Assembly: GCA_021158305.1 (NCBI GenBank) | Contig: JAGGUU010000011.1 | Location: 1 to 7,715, forward strand | Reading direction: 5' to 3' | Source: Candidatus Bathyarchaeota archaeon | GTDB taxonomy: Archaea > Thermoproteota > Bathyarchaeia > Bathyarchaeales > DTEX01 | Length of the DNA: 7,715 nt | Shown: positions 5,159 to 7,715 of the stretch, piece after piece | Numbering within the stretch: position 1 is the stretch's first letter | Layout: each line of letters starts with the position of its first letter | The notes under the pieces: model-generated | Databases searched by the model: none | Told to the model about the DNA's origin: nothing | Seen by the model: the letters and a program-made list of their open reading frames with translations, nothing else | Translations under genes and position numbers: made by a program

Positions 5159-6235
5159 TTATACTATTGCTTTCTCCGTCTTTTTATCGAAAATATGCAT
5201 CCTGTCCAAGTCGAATGAAACCCACACCTTCTCTCCAATATCTGCCTTAAATTCTACGTGGGTTACAACCCTAATCCTTACGTTTTCAGAGCTCAAGATT
5301 ATTATTGTTTCTTCGCCGAGGGGTTCAATTGTGTAAACCTCTAAGGGTATGCTGTCTGGCATTTTCTCCTTTGAAACTTGTAGGTCTCTAGCTCTTATAC
5401 CGACGATTACTTCACTGTACCCTTTTAGTAGCGGTTTAATATTTTCCGGCACATCGAGTGTAAAGGATCCGAAATCTAGAACGCCCTTTTCTTCATCAAA
5501 GGAGCAATCCAAGAGGTTCATGGATGGTGTTCCAATAAAGCCGGCTACGAATATGTTGTCTGGGTGATGATATAGTTCATCTGGTGTCCCGACTTGCTGT
5601 AATTGTCCATCCTTTAGGACGGCTATTCTATCAGCGATGCTCATCGCCTCAACTTGGTCATGCGTTACGTAAATAGCTGTGCTTTCAAACGATCGTTGAA
5701 GCCTCTTAATTTCGGATCTCATCTCTACTCTGAGCTTTGCGTCCAAGTTTGCAAGAGGCTCATCCAGAAGGAGGACTGTGGGTTTCCTTATTAATGCTCT
5801 GCCTAGGGCTACTCTCTGTTGCTGGCCGCCGGATAATTGATGGGGTTTCCTATCAAGCAAGTCATCTATTCTTAAGATTTCAGCTATCTCCTTTACTCTC
5901 TTCTTTATTTCATCCTTAGGATATTTTGCTATCACCAGTGGAAACGCGATGTTATCAAAAACTTTCATATGTGGGAATAAGGCGTAGCTTTGGAAGACCA
6001 TGGAAACGTTTCTCTCTCTTACGGGGACTTTATCCATGAGCTTATTTCCAAAATACAGGTGTCCACTTGTAGCTTTTTCAAGCCCGGCTATAATCCTCAA
6101 AGTAGTAGTCTTTCCGCATCCGGAAGGCCCAAGTAAGACCATGAGTTCCTTATCGTGAATCTTTAGGTTCAAATTATCAAGGGCCTTGACGGAGCCGAAA
6201 TACTTAGTTAGGTTTTCAAGCGTAATTTCTACCAT
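5159..6235 (-). CDS. Carbohydrate-type ABC importer ATP-binding protein (MalK/UgpC family)
   Basis: The ATPase subunit that powers the importer, 358 residues, cytosolic at the inner face of the membrane. The nucleotide-binding domain shows Walker A GPSGCGKT (36-43), Q-loop VFQSYALFPH (80-89), signature LSGGQQQR (134-141), Walker B VLLLDEP (154-160), D-loop NLD and the switch His192 in VTHDQVEA. After about residue 235 (GTPSMNLL) comes a C-terminal OB-fold/TOBE domain, with GIRARDL at 279-285 where MalK/UgpC proteins have GIRPE(D/H). That C-terminal domain marks importers of sugars, polyols or glycerol-phosphate rather than amino acids. The start ATG at 6235-6233 is one base from the stop of the upstream permease, and GAGGTAGG lies directly before it, so the two are probably translationally coupled. 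It is the last gene of the operon in this direction. Confidence 0.95.
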   Translation of the reverse strand: MVEITLENLTKYFGSVKALDNLNLKIHDKELMVLLGPSGCGKTTTLRIIAGLEKATSGHLYFGNKLMDKVPVRERNVSMVFQSYALFPHMKVFDNIAFPLVIAKYPKDEIKKRVKEIAEILRIDDLLDRKPHQLSGGQQQRVALGRALIRKPTVLLLDEPLANLDAKLRVEMRSEIKRLQRSFESTAIYVTHDQVEAMSIADRIAVLKDGQLQQVGTPDELYHHPDNIFVAGFIGTPSMNLLDCSFDEEKGVLDFGSFTLDVPENIKPLLKGYSEVIVGIRARDLQVSKEKMPDSIPLEVYTIEPLGEETIIILSSENVRIRVVTHVEFKADIGEKVWVSFDLDRMHIFDKKTEKAIV

Positions 6236-6236
6236 C

Positions 6237-7124
6237 CTACCTCACTTCCAATCTGGCCAGTCTTATCTCCATGAGACGTTCCCTCAATAATATATATAGA
6301 GCGATTGAGGGAATAGCGTAAAGAACAGCTAATGCACAGGTGGGACCATAATCTACAACTAATCCTATTTCTCCTGGATTATGTATGAATACTGAAGCTA
6401 TCCCTAAAGAGATCGGGAATAAGTATTCTCTTCGTATAAGTATAAGCGGTATTGTGAATGCTCCCCAACCGCTTAGAAAACTCATAAACGCGACTACTGC
6501 TAAGCCAGGTCCAACATTAGGTAATATTATTCTGAAGACGGCTGATACTCTGTCACATCCGCATATCCAAGCCTGCTCTTCTAGATCTCTCGGTAGCTGA
6601 TCAAAGAATCCCTTTAAAATCCATATCTGGGTTGGTAATGTTCCTGACGCTACCACTATAGCTACGCCTATTAGGTTATCCACAAGACCCAGTGTTCTAC
6701 ATAGCTGGAAGAGTGGAAGGATCATTGCCATACGAGGCATAAACCCCGATAATAAGATCAATGTCATCAAAAGATTCTTTCCTCTGAATCTCAGTCTGGA
6801 GAGAGAATAGCTAGCCAGCACCGCCAATATGACCACTATTATCACCGTTGTGCCCGAGATTATTAGACTGTTCACGATCCATCGGGTCATATAAACTGGA
6901 TGTGCGGCATAGCCGCCAGTTATGGGCCTGTTGGTTAATACAGCAATGAAATGGTCTATGGTTATTCCTTTCGGTATGGATAAGTATGGTACTGGATCTG
7001 TATTGACTGAAGTCTCCAACAACCAGAGGAGAGGTGTTAGTACGTACGTCATCAACGTTATAAGCACAACATACTCTAGAAGGGTGTAGCTCGGCTCCCC
7101 TATCTTTTTTAATATGCCACTCAT
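6237..7124 (-). CDS. ABC importer permease, MalG-like
   Basis: One of the two membrane permeases of the importer, about 295 residues with six hydrophobic segments. The MalG pattern is clear: a first helix near residues 18-38, a long outside loop, WIVNSLIISG near 84-93, the helix ending LASYSLSRLRF, and the cytosolic EAA loop EEQAWICGC...RIILP, which docks on the ATPase. In that loop the spacing E-x-A-x3-G-x9-I-x-L-P is exact, but the second alanine is Gln and the usual D-G-A is C-G-C. Two ATGs lie close: 7130 has GAAGGA touching it, while 7124 has the same GAAGGA six bases upstream, a proper spacing, so I prefer 7124; residue landmarks above count from 7130. It lies 18 bases after the MalF-like stop and one base before the ATPase start. 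Substrate unknown. Confidence 0.93.
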   Translation of the reverse strand: MSGILKKIGEPSYTLLEYVVLITLMTYVLTPLLWLLETSVNTDPVPYLSIPKGITIDHFIAVLTNRPITGGYAAHPVYMTRWIVNSLIISGTTVIIVVILAVLASYSLSRLRFRGKNLLMTLILLSGFMPRMAMILPLFQLCRTLGLVDNLIGVAIVVASGTLPTQIWILKGFFDQLPRDLEEQAWICGCDRVSAVFRIILPNVGPGLAVVAFMSFLSGWGAFTIPLILIRREYLFPISLGIASVFIHNPGEIGLVVDYGPTCALAVLYAIPSIALYILLRERLMEIRLARLEVR

Positions 7125-7142
7125 GGTCATTCCTTCATATTT

Positions 7143-7715
7143 TTACACTCTTGCAACTCTCAGTTGTAATAATGTGAGTGCGAAGACTATAATCGCGATT
7201 ACGAAACCGACAGCACATCCAAACCCGAGTTCATAATAATGGAAGGCTTTATGATATGCGTAAAGCGATAAAAGTTCTGTTTTAAAATCGGGGCGTGGCG
7301 ACTCTCCAGTAAACATGTATGCGTACGTGAAGTCATCTATATCCTCCTTGAATATCAAGATTAAGCATAATATTAATGGAAACTTGATAAGTGGAAGGGT
7401 AACCTTCCTAAACTTCTGCCATCTTGACGCGCCATAAATCTCCGCGACTTCATAATATTCTCGAGGTATGCTCTTAAAGGCCGACGCCATTAATATCATA
7501 GTGAACGTATAACCAGCCCAAGTGTTTATCATTATTAAGCTTTCCACGACAGCTCCGTACGTCCAGCTTTGAGGAGGCAGTCCAAAGAACTTTAATATTG
7601 TGTTGAGGGTTCCATATTTTGGCTCAAGCATACTTATCCAAACGTAAGGATGCATGATTCCTGGAATAGCTGATGGAAGGAGAAATATGGCTGCTATAAG
7701 GATCTTTCCTTTAAC
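7143..7715 (-). CDS. ABC importer permease, MalF-like (5' end outside window)
   Basis: This is the C-terminal 190 codons of the second permease; the frame stays open through the right edge, so the ATG at 7655 is internal. The 20 residues before it (VKGKILIAAI then FLLPSAIPGI) continue the fold, matching the MalF helix 'lPwaiP', and are followed by YVWISMLEPKYGTLNTILKF, the family 'W...f.p.yGliN.iL' segment. The EAA loop is intact: EVAEIYGASRWQKFRKVTLP, with Gly and Leu-Pro in the canonical spacing. At least four hydrophobic segments are visible. It pairs with the MalG-like subunit just downstream to form the translocation pore. The family's F-x-x-F-D...TGGGP region reads KEDIDDFTYAYMFTGESPRP here, a mild departure. 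The substrate-binding protein gene would be expected further upstream of this gene, beyond base 7715. Confidence 0.93.
   Translation of the reverse strand, partial: VKGKILIAAIFLLPSAIPGIMHPYVWISMLEPKYGTLNTILKFFGLPPQSWTYGAVVESLIMINTWAGYTFTMILMASAFKSIPREYYEVAEIYGASRWQKFRKVTLPLIKFPLILCLILIFKEDIDDFTYAYMFTGESPRPDFKTELLSLYAYHKAFHYYELGFGCAVGFVIAIIVFALTLLQLRVARV

Noticed and set aside
1..7715. CRISPR arrays, tRNA or rRNA genes, insertion sequences and attachment sites
   Set aside because: I saw no regularly spaced repeats, no cloverleaf-like sequence, no transposase-like protein and no paired terminal repeats. Structured RNAs without strong sequence marks cannot be excluded by eye.

Overview
The window is archaeal. 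It encodes a TATA-binding protein with the archaeal two-repeat form. The promoter-like signals resemble TATA boxes rather than bacterial -35/-10 elements, and several genes have short or no leaders. Frequent AGA/AGG arginine and ATA isoleucine codons and moderate GC would suit a Thermoproteota-type lineage, perhaps Bathyarchaeia, but no marker here fixes the phylum.

Layout. At the left edge is the 3' end of a DUF438/PAS-type protein (1-205, +). It is followed by 361 bases without an intact gene. These hold, on the minus strand, the decayed and internally deleted remains of an amidohydrolase-2 family gene (about 230-432) and the short upstream region of the TBP gene (567-1130, +). TBP converges on a 12-helix major facilitator transporter (1176-2453, -). 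A 361-base gap (2454-2814) follows, with an inverted repeat near the transporter start and no credible gene. Next come a compact neutral-ceramidase-like hydrolase (2815-3987, -) and a dihydrodipicolinate synthase/N-acetylneuraminate lyase family aldolase (4055-5047, +), transcribed divergently from a 67-base region with a TATA-like box for each direction. The right third is the 3' part of a carbohydrate-type ABC importer operon on the minus strand: a MalF-like permease running off the right edge, a MalG-like permease and a MalK/UgpC-like ATPase, tightly spaced. The substrate-binding protein would be expected outside the window.

How the parts may work together. The importer, aldolase, ceramidase-fold hydrolase and MFS protein form a plausible uptake and catabolism neighbourhood for an organic solute: import by ABC or MFS, hydrolysis of an amide or ester bond, then cleavage or dehydration of an oxo-acid. 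This is inference from proximity; the substrate cannot be read from the sequence. TBP and the PAS fragment look like unrelated neighbours.

No CRISPR array, tRNA, rRNA, insertion sequence or clearly new multi-gene system was seen. The items most worth a second look are the amidohydrolase relic, the cytosolic ceramidase-like protein with Thr where the family nucleophile Ser is expected, the divergent promoter pair, and two palindromic sites flanking the MFS gene.
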